From Bolinopsis microptera (lineage: Eukaryota; Ctenophora; Tentaculata; Lobata; Bolinopsidae): DNA of 64,000 bases. A program made the translations under genes and the position numbers. Positions 13,258-24,485 of the stretch are shown here, piece by piece; position 1 is the first letter of the stretch, and each line of letters opens with the position of its first letter. The notes under the pieces are model-generated. The model saw only the letters and a list, made by a program, of their open reading frames with translations, had not been told where the DNA came from and ran no database searches. The DNA is taken from NCBI RefSeq assembly GCF_026151205.1, contig NC_087081.1:14356840-14420839 (forward strand), given 5' to 3'.

Positions 13258-16200
13258 ATGACAGATAAGAAGTTAGACGAAGAAGGGGGCCCGCCCCCAT
13301 ACACCCCGGGGTTTGATAACCTGCCGGCTTATCACGACCTCCCTGCCAAAAAAGTATTTTCATTCTTGATTAGGGGTCGTTCACATATTACGTGATTACC
13401 TGAGGGGGGGGGGGTCCGAATGATTACGCTAGTGTAATTTTGACGCAATAACTGATAGCTATGTGTAAAACTGATTACGGATGGGGGGGGGGGGGGGGGT
13501 TAAAATGTTCCAAAAATGATTACGTAATATGTGAACGACCCCTTAATTTTCTTATCATCTATTGCACTTTGTGTGATTACTATAACTAGATGTTGCAGAT
13601 AATGCGGTGACAGGCCTGCTTTTACGCCAAACAATCGCATGTCTTTATTTCACAAACTGTGTAAGGTAGAATATCACTACTATCAATAATCCAGGTTTTT
13701 ATTTAAGGTAGACTTGCCACCCTACCAACAAGAGGAAGGATACAGTTACCAGGATCCCAGCTACTGTCATGAGAGCCCCAGAACATTCGAGGCGCTCAAC
13801 CGCTCTGATATGATCTTGTCTGTTGAGAACCTTGGTAGTGACTCTGTTTTCATCCTTTGTTTTCTTGGTAAGAAAATAGTTAGACAATTTGTTAATTTCG
13901 TTTGTTTATTTTTCGAACCTTTTTATCAAAACTGTCATATAAGACTAGGAACCGACCGGATATCCGGCTGAATCCGGTTCCGGCTTCAATAAAATTCGGC
14001 TTTCCGAAAATTTTGCCGGATTTTTACCAGATATTTCTTCAAAAAAATGTATTTCTAAAATCTTGAAATGCATAGTTTTCGTCAAATGTTGACTATTATA
14101 ATTATAGACAGTTTGCTTTATAAGTCCTTAAATGATTTATAATTCCATGAACTTCCCTGCCAAGATCAGTGTCCGCACTTTAGTTTTTACTATTACTACC
14201 ACTTAGACAAGTTCTTTTTATATACATTCTATAGAAACCATTATCATTCGGGAACTCACGCCAGTAAGCTCCACTCGATACTCGGAATTTTTTACATTAA
14301 TCGTAGAAATCTGTGAATAGAAGGACAATTGGAGATTTTGGTGAAGGGCATATTCATGGAAATTTTTTCTACTCATATGCCAGCAATATCCGGGAAATTG
14401 ATCTGCCGAAATTGAAGGTCTAGACAATTTACTGAATTAAATGTTGCTTTTTAAGTGTGCAAAATGAAGTATGTATTGGTAAAGACTGTTATAAAACATT
14501 ATTCACTACAAAATTCAAGAAATGTATTAAGGTTGTTCCAAATCAATATAAACTAGGAAAGCCATGCTTCCTAGACGGCTGATCACTTCTCCTCTTTTAG
14601 ATAAACATATACCGGCAGTTTCCAGGCCGGGCTGTAGGGTAGAGACTAAAGATGCTTACTTGGTTATCTAAACAATATCACTATCAGCTGATTTGGACCG
14701 ACCGCGGCCGCACTCATTCCTTTTTTACATTTTTTATTTTTATTTCCCGTACCTCACATTATGACATCATTATGACATCATTATGACATCATGACTCACA
14801 GATCTCTGGTTACCAGAGGAGATTCGGAGTCAAAACTGCTTAGTTTTGGGTCCTAAAGTTCCGCGAATTCTTAAATTCCGAGAACAGATCAATTGAAGGC
14901 AAGATGACCGATTTGTTTTTTACGTTTGGTATGTGTTTTAGCTGGCAGGTAGCAATCATGATGTCACGTTTTAACGATAAGAAAATATCACGCCATGACT
15001 GCTTTTTCGAGCTTTTCCACTGCTAATGTGACTGAAGCTCTGGGAAATCGTGATAGTTACAGTGATTAATAAACTCAGAACTGTAAAATGTCTCGTTTTT
15101 ATCATTCCAAGACTTGAAATGCTAAGTATTTGCTGTAAATATTTTACGTTATGTTTATGTAATTATATAAATGTCCAGGATGAGGATTAGCTGATCCAAT
15201 TTTCGGCATTAAGGAAAATGAATTCAAAAAACTAAACGGTTTTTTTCGAATTAGTTTTCCATAATGCCAAAAATTTTGACTTATAAAAGTTTTGGTCCGA
15301 GTCATTCTCGAAGTCGATTATATGTAAGCTCACAGTTCCGAGCTCGTGTTGCAAAAGGGAGGCCTGCCTTCTGAGATCGCATTACAATTTACAAGGGGAA
15401 GCCTAGAGTCCAAAATTGTGTATCGAGCGGTAGATGCGGACTTCGGAAAACCGAAAAAATACTTTCAGCTAATAATGAACAGGGTAGCATGAAACGTGGA
15501 GAAAAGTGGTTTCCAGAAAAACGTTTTTTTAAAAGAATTCGGAAAACCTAAAAGCCTACCCCGGCCGGTTCCTAATAATCAGACACGGAAATATATAATA
15601 AGCACAGTAAGGCTTAGTTACGCTACCCCCATATCCATAATAACCGTGTTTCAGTTTGTTTCCTGTTCAACTGGATAGGCTATGTGGTGTGTTGTTGTCT
15701 TTTCACTTCGGTTGCTGCACGATGTGGCGCTATCAGTGGTATTGGCCTCAACCTTGTCAAGATGCTCCTCATTATCAAGGTAACAATAAATTATCTACTT
15801 TAGCTAATCTACACATATACATGTGTAAGCTACTGTACTTTTGATTGTAATCAAAGTTACAGTGGCTTAATCAAACTTGTATTAACTTAGTTAACCTATA
15901 TAATGTATATATATATACAATATACATGAACTTTATTTTCGGTAGGCATTATGTCGTATTAATTAACTCAACAGAAACCAATGAAAACTTGTTTAAGTAA
16001 AGCAATCTCACTTCCTCAGAGATGCTCGTTTGTGAACCCCCAAATGGTGGCAGCTAGAGAGTATTTGGAAATTCATGAGTTTCAGTTTCTTGCTCTCATG
16101 GCAATAGGTAAGTCACGTGAGTAGGTTAGTGACGTCACGTGAGTAGGTTAGTGACGTCACGTGAGTAGGTTAGTGACGTCACGTGAGTAGGTTAGTGACG

Positions 16201-18753
16201 TCACGTGAGTAGGTTAGTGACGTCACGTGAGTAGGTTAGCGACGTCACGTGAGTAGGTTAGTGACGTCACGTGAGTAGGTTAGTGACGTCACGTGAGTAG
16301 GTTAGTGACGTCACGTGAGTAGGTTAGTGACGATACGTGAGTAGGTTAGTGACGTCACGTGAGTAGGTTAGTGACGTCACGTGAGTAGGTTAGTGACGTC
16401 ACGTGAGTAGGTTAGTGACGTCACGTGAGTAGGTTAGTGACGTCACGTGAGTAGGTTAGTGACGTCACGCGAGTAGGTTAGTGACGTCACGTGAGTAGGT
16501 TAGTGACGTCACGTGAGTAGGTTAGTGACGTCACGTGAGTAGGTTAGTGACGTCACGTGAGTAGGTTAGTGACGTCACGTGAGTAGGTTAGTGACGTCAC
16601 GTGAGTAGGTTAGGCTGTGTTGCAGCTGCCAACGAGGTGTTATAAATAAATTAATCAACATTTATTGAATTATAATGGAGGTCGAATTCCGTTAACACCC
16701 TACGCGCGTGGGGTGGACTCCTGGGGTGGACTTTTATTCAGCGCGTATTTTGTAGCCTGTTCAACTTGACGTTTTGAATCGTTACTATCTCAATGTCACA
16801 GATACACAGAATGTGAGGTGATCATCTTAAAGAGAAACGTCTCAGCTTTCACCTGGTGTAAAGTTTATCTTTGTTCTCAAAATATAGCTCGCTCAGTGTG
16901 CAACAGAAGTTGACATTACAATAACCACGTCCGCGACCGGTCGTCAGATACCGGAGTCTTGCACAAAATTGGGTCCCTAAATTAAAATTTTATGACACAG
17001 TTACGATGAACTAGTGTCTAGGGAAACATTTGGTGAAAATTTGAAGGGTCTACTGTTAATATTGCAAAAGTTATTGAAAACAAACTAGCTTAGTCAGAAG
17101 TTTTTGGGAAAATTTCAAATTTTGTACGTAGTGGGGTCTACTGGGGTGGACTCTCGTGACGCGCATCTGATGGCGTGGCTTTTTCAACAGCAGTCAGTAC
17201 GGCCAATATCAGAGCACAAATTATTGTGAGTAAGACCTTAATGGTCAGCTATGAACCCCTCACTAGAATAGTAACCGTATCTAAAAACAAGGAAATGTTA
17301 TTCCGTCAAAGCTCAAATTTTTTACTCTTCTCAGTGCAGTTACTATGAATGTACTAGCTAAGTATCGTTGATCGTAGCTGCATTACACAGTAGAAGGTAA
17401 CCAAGGAAGACTGCTGATTAACGAAGCAATTTCAACGTGAACAGTTCCAAAATACATAATCATGGCGACGATAGTTCAACTTGAACCTTTATAGTTTTTA
17501 CAGTCTAAGATCACAATAAAATCACGTGAACTGCGAATCACAAAATCAAATCACTCAAATCTGATACAGTCCCGTTACAGTACGCTTTCGTGACAACCTC
17601 AACGCTTAAAAAAATAAATATTCTGCAGTCTTGTGACCACCGATGGCCCTAACTCTCCCTTGTCCGCGAGGAGCATCGTTGCGACCATGGGTTTCAGTTC
17701 TTTGTTCTTCCCACTCGGCTTCGATAGATCGAATTGGCTGGAAGTCAATCTATCAGAAAGACCTTTGTCGATCTCAGGGGCGTGGTAAATTGTGGATGTC
17801 GGAGTATAAAGCTTCCTGAAAAGATTGAGACATTCACTCGGTCTGTTGTAAATATCGAATAGTCCTTGTAGGCCGAGATTTAATTTATGTTGGGTTTGAT
17901 AACTAGAGAAGGCGATTTGATATTCATTGATAGTATAAGAGTATAAGCATATAAGCATAAGTGATAAGTTTATATACCCTTTTTATGGTACCTCGATATC
18001 AGTATTGAGTAATCATCACTCAAAATCTACTTATTAAATTTATTAACTAAACAAGTTAATGTATTACCGTCCTAGAGAGGTTTTTTCTGAGAATTTGAAG
18101 TCTCTGTAGGTTGCTGACATGTCTACTAAGCTCTTCGATTGAGGAGTTTTGGACCCCTCGGCGGTGATAAAATGATTTATAATGCTGTGGGCATTTTCAA
18201 CATCTATCGAGCTAAACGCCCTCGCAGCATAACCTGTAGAGAATGAACATGTCATCAATGCAAAGTTCAATGATAAAAATCAGAGTGGCCGATTTCAACG
18301 GGCAGAATTCGAATATCATGGCCTTGGGGAATGGACTATTTTTTGTCGATTTTACTAACCAAACTGGCAAACGATTGTTGATTTTCGTCACTAGTCTAAA
18401 ATGAAAGCAAACGTTCGGCCGAACATTTACATGATTAAAAACTTACCGGTTTCTTTCGTTATTATGTACAGACATAGCCGGGCTTGGGTTCCGCATACGA
18501 TATCTTCTATCAGATTAAAGTTGAACCCACACTTTGTACTGCTCGTGGGAGGAGAAAAGCAAACTGATACCTTTTCCATGAGCATCTCGTGTAGTACCAT
18601 CATCATTTCGATTCTGATATCAGCTGCAAAATTCGTCTATTACTAAATGCTAGCTTTTCGAACTTCGTATCTTGGAAATAACAACTTCTATGAAAGAACA
18701 CACACACACACGCACACACACACACACACACACGCACACACACACACACACAC

Positions 18754-18852
<99 letters not shown>

Positions 18853-18867
18853 AGACAGACAGACAGA

Positions 18868-18899
<32 letters not shown>

Positions 18900-19336
18900 C
18901 GACCGACCGACCGACCGACCGACCGACCGACCGACCGACCGACCGACCGACCGACCGACCGACCGACCGACCGACCGACCGACCGACCGACCGACCGACC
19001 GACCGACCGACCGACCGACCGACCGACCGACCGACCGACCGACCGACCGACCGACCGACCGACCGACCGACCGACCGACCGACCGACCGACCGACCGACC
19101 GACCGACCGACCGACCGACCGACCGACCGACCGACCGACCGACCGACCGACCGACCGACCGACCGACCGACCGACCGACCGACCGACCGACCGACCGACC
19201 GACCGACCGACCGACCGACCGACCGACCGACCGACCGACCGACCGACCGACCGACCGACCGACCGACCGACCGACCGACCGACCGACCGACCGACCGACC
19301 GACCGACCGACCGACCGACCGACCGACCGACCGACC

Positions 19337-19408
<72 letters not shown>

Positions 19409-19419
19409 CACACACACAC

Positions 19420-19466
<47 letters not shown>

Positions 19467-22400
19467 TACACCCACAAACACATACAGACATAGACACACA
19501 GACACAGCATAAACACAGACACACACAGACACAGACGGACGCACAGACAGACACAGTTACACACAGACACATACACACACAGACACATACACACACAGAC
19601 ACATACACACACAGACACATACACACACAGACACACACACATAAACACACATAGTTCACTTCAGTACACTACATTACAATTACAGACACACGCAGTACAA
19701 TCAGAGACACACACTCGATACAAAGACAGACACATGCACAAACACACAGAGTACACTTCAGTACAATCACAGACGCAGGCACAAAGACATATACAAGAAG
19801 AGCAGATTGAAGTACCTTCATACACACACCCACAAACACATACAGACATAGACACACAGACACAGCATAAACACAGACACACACAGACACAGACGGACAC
19901 ACAGACAGACACAGTTACACACAGACACATACACACACAGACACATACACACACAGACACATACACACACAGACACATACACACACAGACACACACACAT
20001 AAACACACATAGTTCACTTCAGTACACTACATTACAATTACAGACACACGCAGTACAATCAGAGACACACACTCGATACAAAGACAGACACATGCACAAA
20101 CACACAGAGTACACTTCAGTACAATCACAGACGCAGGCACAAAGACATATACAAGAAGAGCAGATTGAAGTACCTTCATTTGCAGATGTTGACGCATTGA
20201 TCTGTGGGATATGTTCTTCAGTCTGTAACTGATCATCTGCTAGAACTGTCTCATCTGGATCAACCGGAGGAGTATCTTCCGGCAGGAGTCTGAGTGGGTC
20301 TATCGGGACAGCCATGGATCGCTCTCCGTACCTTGCTGAAATAAAGACAAAGGTCAACGACGGATGTCGCATGTCAGTCCTGTAACTAAATGTAATGCAA
20401 AATAGTGAATAAATAATTTTTACATCTGAACGATTGTTCATTGATTCTTTGAATCTGTTCATTGATTCAAAGAATCAATGAACAAAAGTTCAGGATTTTA
20501 CCTTCTGTTAAGCTGTTAGCACTGACTCTAGCCCCCTCTCCCTACAAAACGACCATATCTCGGGCTGGAGCTTTCAACCGTCTTGCCTCAGCAGCCATCT
20601 AGCACAGTCGACCTGTCCTGTTAATTATGTGATCATCAAGTTACCAAATTTAATCCTTCAATATTCAAATAATTGATTATCAGACAAAACAGAGTTTAGA
20701 GCTCGACGTATGCTTCAGGGTTTCACACTGTGCTGTAATCAAACGCATGACTAAAACCTCTTGCTACTATTACCAATGTTAGATAAACCCATATTGTTAA
20801 GGCGGTCAAATGATTTACCTGAGTTGATCGCGTCCATGAAAGGGTTCAACTGCGCTCTGTCCAGCTTGTTAATGTCCGCTCCAGCAGCCAGCAGTGCCTC
20901 CGCCTCCGTCACTCTCCCTGCTTTGCATGGCCAGTGAAGCGTAGAGCTCCCCTCTAAGCTCTGTGACGATCCGACGAAGGATCCAGATTCCCTTCTTTTC
21001 TCTTGAGATTGCTTCAATTCTTGAACCTGGAGTATGCGGATTACCATTTTTATACTTCCATACTGGGCGCGTGAACAATCAGCAATGAATTATCAATTAA
21101 TCAATCTAGTTTTTGAGTAAAAAGTCCACAGATTGTGATACATTGGATTTGATATTGGAAAAGACATGGCTTACCAAGTACCTTTTCATGTGCTTTTTGG
21201 AGGACAGGGATGACTTATTCCTGCGTGCCATTATACCATAACTATCTCCTGTAACAGCAAAAATTAGAATTATGTCGGACATAATTCTAAAAAATTGGAA
21301 CATTGTAGTTAATCAGTGTGGTGCTAACAACAGAGAGCGATTTGAACGGTAGGCAATTTCATAAATTTCATTAACTCGATATAAGGATGATTGGAACAGG
21401 CTAAAATCTACAATGTGGCATTAATAACTGGCTATATCGCTGCATTAAACGATTAAAGTATTGCTAACTATGGATATTCTAAGTGATCTAGGCAGAGGGG
21501 AACCGGCACAGCCAGATTGCGTTGTCTTCACTTTCAGTGACTAAGTTTCACGATAGAAAAATTGACCTTATGTATTTGAAAAAAAGGATGCACAGTTCAA
21601 GCAATAAATCGATCGGCTGCTCATATGATATTTGCATTTAAAGGAGGGCCCAGTGCAGTGACCAGTAAGTCTGTTAAGGCAACATTTAGATCTGAGATAA
21701 GCTGAGTCTTGACAAAGATAAGCGAGTTTCGAGAAAGTGCACACGGATAAAGTTATCAAGTGACAATGATAAGACTAAGTTAGGGTCAAGTCAACAGAAT
21801 GGCAGCTGTAACAGAAACAGTTCATTGGATAGGGGAGTAGGGGATTATGACGGAGTGAAATTTATTTAGCAGGGCAAACAAAAAACAACTGACAGCACTG
21901 AGCAAGTGAACTGGAAATTGAGGAACGAAAATAACAGTGGTTGTCAGCCCTTTCCGTAGCAATCAGGATTTCCCAGGAGATCGATCAGGCAATCAATATT
22001 TCCCATGAGGGGGGGAATGCAACGTCAATTAATGTCAGTATTCCATAAAAAGCCCAAACTGACATTGACATTAATTGACATTAATTGACATTAATTGACA
22101 TTAATTGACATTAATTGACATTAATTGACATTAATATGTCTTGAAATTTGAGATTATCATTATTCGATAAATATTGAAGATATTCACGTCTATGTAAGTT
22201 AGACCGGTTCAAAAAAACAAAATGTCCTTGAATAATTATGAGTATGTTCTTATCTGTTGATCCTTAGGTTCGAAGACCACCAAAAAAATTTCAGCTTCCA
22301 ACTCTTCCATCTTCGGTCCCCATCGGCCACGCCCATATTTTATTGGTTTCTTATACAGGTAAAATATCTAAAATCGGCTTTTTTAGTATGAAGGAGTAAT

Positions 22401-23533
22401 GTTAGCTGTTTAAGATTCGTTATTCAAATATAAATGTCATGAAGGCATTTCGTTTAATGTGGGTTTTAAGTTCTGATGATGTTGAGAACCGCGCCCTTGG
22501 ATGGCCACGCTCATTTAAGAAAATTAAATTTCGGGAAACCGTATTATTTTAGTTTTATTGTTTAATGATCTGAATTTTTTTCACATTTCACATTTCCATA
22601 TGTGATAGTAGTGAATAAATTGATGATATAAACGTTCTAAAGTGCTAAAAATATGGTAGAACTACATAATCTCTGGTCGAAAAATATCGTGTCAATTAAT
22701 GTCAGTATTCCAAAATTTTGCAAAACTGACATTGACATTAATTGACATTAATTGACATTAATTGACATTAATTGACATTAATTGACATTAATTGACGTTG
22801 CATTCCCCCCCCCCCCCCCCCCCCATGAGAAAGGTCGACCAGATGCGCGCACTTGTGTCACGTGACGGCCACGTGACGCTCTAATCGTTGTCACGTGGTA
22901 CAGAAGGGATGTTCTGATAGCGTCGATCCCGACAAGAGGAATTTTCTCACGGTTTATCTTCAATAACTATAGCTATTTTTATAGTAGAGAGTTGAAACTT
23001 TCACCAAATGTTTCCCTAGACACTAGTTCATCGTAACTGTGTCATAAAATTTTAATTTAGGGACCCAATTTTGTGCAAGACTCCGGTATCTGACGACCGG
23101 TCGCGGACATGGTTATTGTAATGTCAACTTCTGTTGCACACTGAGCGAGCTATATTTTGAGAACAAAGATAAACTTTACACCAGGTGAAAGCTGAGACGT
23201 TTCTCTTTAAGATGATCACCTCACATTCTATGTATCTGTGACATTGAGATAGTAACGATTCAAAACGTCAAGTTGAACAGGCTACAAAATACGCGCTGAA
23301 TAAAAGTCCACCCCAGGAGTCCACCCCACGCGCGTAGGGTGGTTAATCACCTTCAAAGGAAACTGAAGTTCAGACATTCGAAGAAAACAAAAATTTGTCG
23401 AAGAAAAAAATTCAATTCTACATTCACACCCTTCTCCCCAGGTATCGTTACCATGCTTTTCGGTGTTATTCGATACAACTCTGCTAAACGGTCAGTCAGC
23501 CAACGGTTAATCCTCCCTCCTTACAACATGTAG
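13258..23533 (+). CDS. NDFIP: NDFIP-family NEDD4-interacting membrane adaptor
   Basis: Exons are 13258-13353, 13708-13867, 15655-15779, 16020-16107 and 23442-23533, with matching phases (0, 1, 0, 1), giving 186 residues. NDFIP proteins sit in Golgi and endosomal membranes and recruit and activate NEDD4-type HECT ubiquitin ligases through PPxY motifs. Here PPPY is at residues 12-15 and LPPY at 35-38, in a soluble N-terminus. Three membrane segments follow: about 79-103 (containing FNWIGYV, close to the FNWIGF of vertebrate NDFIP1), 111-127 (GAISGIGLNLVK, against GAISGFGLSLIK) and 148-168. The last residues, LPPYNM, add a C-terminal PPxY that the vertebrate proteins lack as far as I recall. The donor of exon 1 (AAAAAAGTATTT) is weak. 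Intron 4 is stretched to 7.3 kb by a minisatellite and a transposon. Exons 4-5 are duplicated at 39626-40252. Confidence 0.85.
13373..13542 (+). mobile_element. PIF/Harbinger-like MITE in NDFIP intron 1
   Basis: Terminal inverted repeats GGGGTCGTTCACATATTACG and its inverse enclose 170 bp. TTA occurs immediately outside both ends (13370-13372 and 13543-13545). The interior has two poly-G runs. The same family lies inverted at 30140 and 47065. Confidence 0.85.
13946..15574 (+). mobile_element. Nonautonomous DNA element with TAGGAACCG termini, in NDFIP intron 2
   Basis: The left end TAGGAACCGACCGGATATCC is matched inverted at the right end (CCGGCCGGTTCCTA). An exact target duplication is not clear. 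Its interior from about 14143 to 15010 is a dispersed repeat seen again at 57595-58418 in the same orientation. A GACATCATTAT triplet repeat lies at 14762-14791. No transposase frame is visible. Confidence 0.5.
16111..16612 (+). repeat. 22-bp minisatellite with fused CRE/E-box motif, about 23 copies
   Basis: The unit is GTCACGTGAGTAGGTTAGTGAC. Joined units create TGACGTCACGTGA, a CRE palindrome overlapping a TCACGTGA E-box. It begins about four bases after the donor of NDFIP exon 4. The duplicate at 39717-39990 has only about 12 copies and more variants (GAGCAGG, GACGGC). Confidence 0.97.
17599..21231 (-). CDS. Ankyrin-repeat protein gene inside the 6.6-kb transposon
   Basis: Six exons on the minus strand, in order 21175-21231, 20819-21026, 20174-20335, 18447-18623, 18068-18233 and 17599-17902, join at GT/AG sites with phases 0, 1, 1, 1, 2 into one frame of about 357 codons. 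The product starts MARRNKSSLSSKK. Exon 2 holds an ankyrin repeat (STLHWPCKAGRVTEAEALLA then AGADINKLDRAQLNPFMDAI). Exon 3 is acidic and proline-rich (RLLPEDTPPVDPDETV). Exon 4 (CGTQARLCLYIITKETG) and exons 5-6 match nothing I know. In the second transposon, exon 2 differs by 3-bp and 6-bp indels that keep the frame, while exons 5-6 differ by indels that do not, so the C-terminus is uncertain. It may be a captured host gene or an element-specific factor. Confidence 0.6.
18700..20170 (+). repeat. Microsatellite complex CA/GACA/GACC/GACA with a 358-bp tandem duplication
   Basis: (CA)n at 18700-18789, (GACA)n to about 18898, about 110 copies of GACC at 18899-19339, then (GACA)n and (CA)n-rich sequence. 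The part from about 19450 to 20170 contains a 358-bp direct duplication that includes the 3' edge and donor of ankyrin exon 3 (AGCAGATTGAAGTACCTTC at 19801 and 20159). All frames are open through it; these long frames are artefacts. The second transposon has a plain (CA)n here. Confidence 0.97.
22010..22821 (+). mobile_element. Nested 812-bp MITE with 8-bp target duplication
   Basis: The ends GGGGGGAATGCAACGTCAAT and its inverse are flanked by CCCATGAG (22002-22009 and 22822-22829). The second transposon lacks this insert. Each end has a block of about 110 bp in direct orientation: GTCAATTAATGTCAGTATTCC, a spacer, then seven or eight TTGACATTAA decamers. No transposase is visible. The 8-bp duplication suggests a hAT-like family. 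Confidence 0.7.
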
Positions 23534-24485
23534 TGCAAGATGTAGTGCAACATGTAGTACAATATGTAGTGCAACACTACAACATATAGACTTCATTGTT
23601 GAACTTATATTGTATCCCCAATGTCCTGTAATATTATGTTATCGCTTTTTTTGGTGGATTTTTTGTTCAATTTGTCGCTGTGCGTGAAGACTGTCCATCT
23701 TCTTTGCTTGTTATGAGTTTACCATTATTATTCTCTCTTGTGATAAGGAACCATTCACATATTACGTCAGATTTTTTGCCCTTTTCAGACCCCTTTTGAC
23801 AGAAATTTACCGTCAATGCATTTCGAGACCCCTCTCCAGCTCCCCGAATACTGAGGTAATATGTGATCCCTCCCTCCCTCAGTAGTTTAACAAGTAGAAA
23901 CTGGACGAGAGCTAGAGTATAATAATATTGTCAATATCACCTGCATGACCAGATTACTACATGATTTATCATCTGCTTGTAATTTATTTTGGGCGAAAAG
24001 AACTATTAATTGCAGATTTAATTACCACTACTATGATTTGTTGATTGATCGCCAGTTTCAGGACGGATCGTTTGTTAAAAAAGTTTTAGTAAAATAGTCA
24101 TTTAATATTATCAATTATTTGTCTCATATGTATAATATTGAAATAAATATTTCAGTATCATCATTTAAAATGTTCTGTACCTAAAAAATGTTATGCTACA
24201 TTCCTTTTTTTACTTGCAAGTCTCCAACGGCGTTGTTGGATGTAACCTAGTTTTTACGAAAATTGCTAAAATCGAATAAAGTGGTTTTATTGTGAGAAGT
24301 TTAAACCTTAGGTTCATTATACATCCCAATTCATCTAAATCCATCTGATCTCACAAAATAGAATCTGATAATTGCTTGATACTCGTAAATAGTAAAATTG
24401 TGCTTTTTATATTGACCGATTTTGCTGAGAGGTTACGTCTGTTTCATCTCATTAATTTAACTTAGTTAATTTTTTTCGACTTCAG
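23534..24485. other. Intergenic stretch between NDFIP and the first DCAF8 exon I can place
   Basis: The 5' exons and promoter of DCAF8 should be here but I cannot place them. About 23748-23880 resembles a very diverged Harbinger-like MITE (TTCACATATTACGTCAG and GAGGTAATATGTGATCC). TGTAGTGCAACA-type repeats follow the NDFIP stop codon. Confidence 0.4.

Larger units (their letters stand above)
16696..23341 (+). mobile_element. 6.6-kb TIR transposon carrying an ankyrin-repeat gene (copy 1)
   Basis: The left terminus CACCCTACGCGCGTGGGGTG is repeated inverted at the right end; the inverted match runs about 345 bp (16696-17040 against about 22992-23341). GTTAA flanks both ends (16691-16695 and 23342-23346). 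The duplicated host block at about 40060 has the uninterrupted GTTAATGACC, an empty site. The interior holds a minus-strand six-exon ankyrin gene, a 1.5-kb microsatellite inside one of its introns, and a nested 812-bp MITE. I see no transposase, so it is probably mobilised in trans. The superfamily is unassigned: 5-bp duplications and CAC...GTG ends recall Transib, but the ends do not match the Transib consensus I know. Confidence 0.9.

Noticed and set aside
13699-13887. Minus-strand 62-codon frame with a hydrophobic end
   Set aside because: It is antisense to NDFIP exon 2, whose plus-strand frame has matched splice phases and family homology.
18290-18396. Open stretch between ankyrin exons 4 and 5 (TKINNRLPVW...)
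   Set aside because: It cannot be joined to exon 5 in frame, and most differences between the two transposon copies would change the amino acid, as expected of an intron.
18603-20017. Long Thr-Asp-Arg and Cys-Val rich frames on both strands
   Set aside because: They are translations of CA, GACA and GACC microsatellites.
16696-23341. Possible Polinton, because of the long inverted termini
   Set aside because: Target duplications are 5 bp, the ends are CAC...GTG, the length is under 7 kb and no Polinton-type genes are visible.
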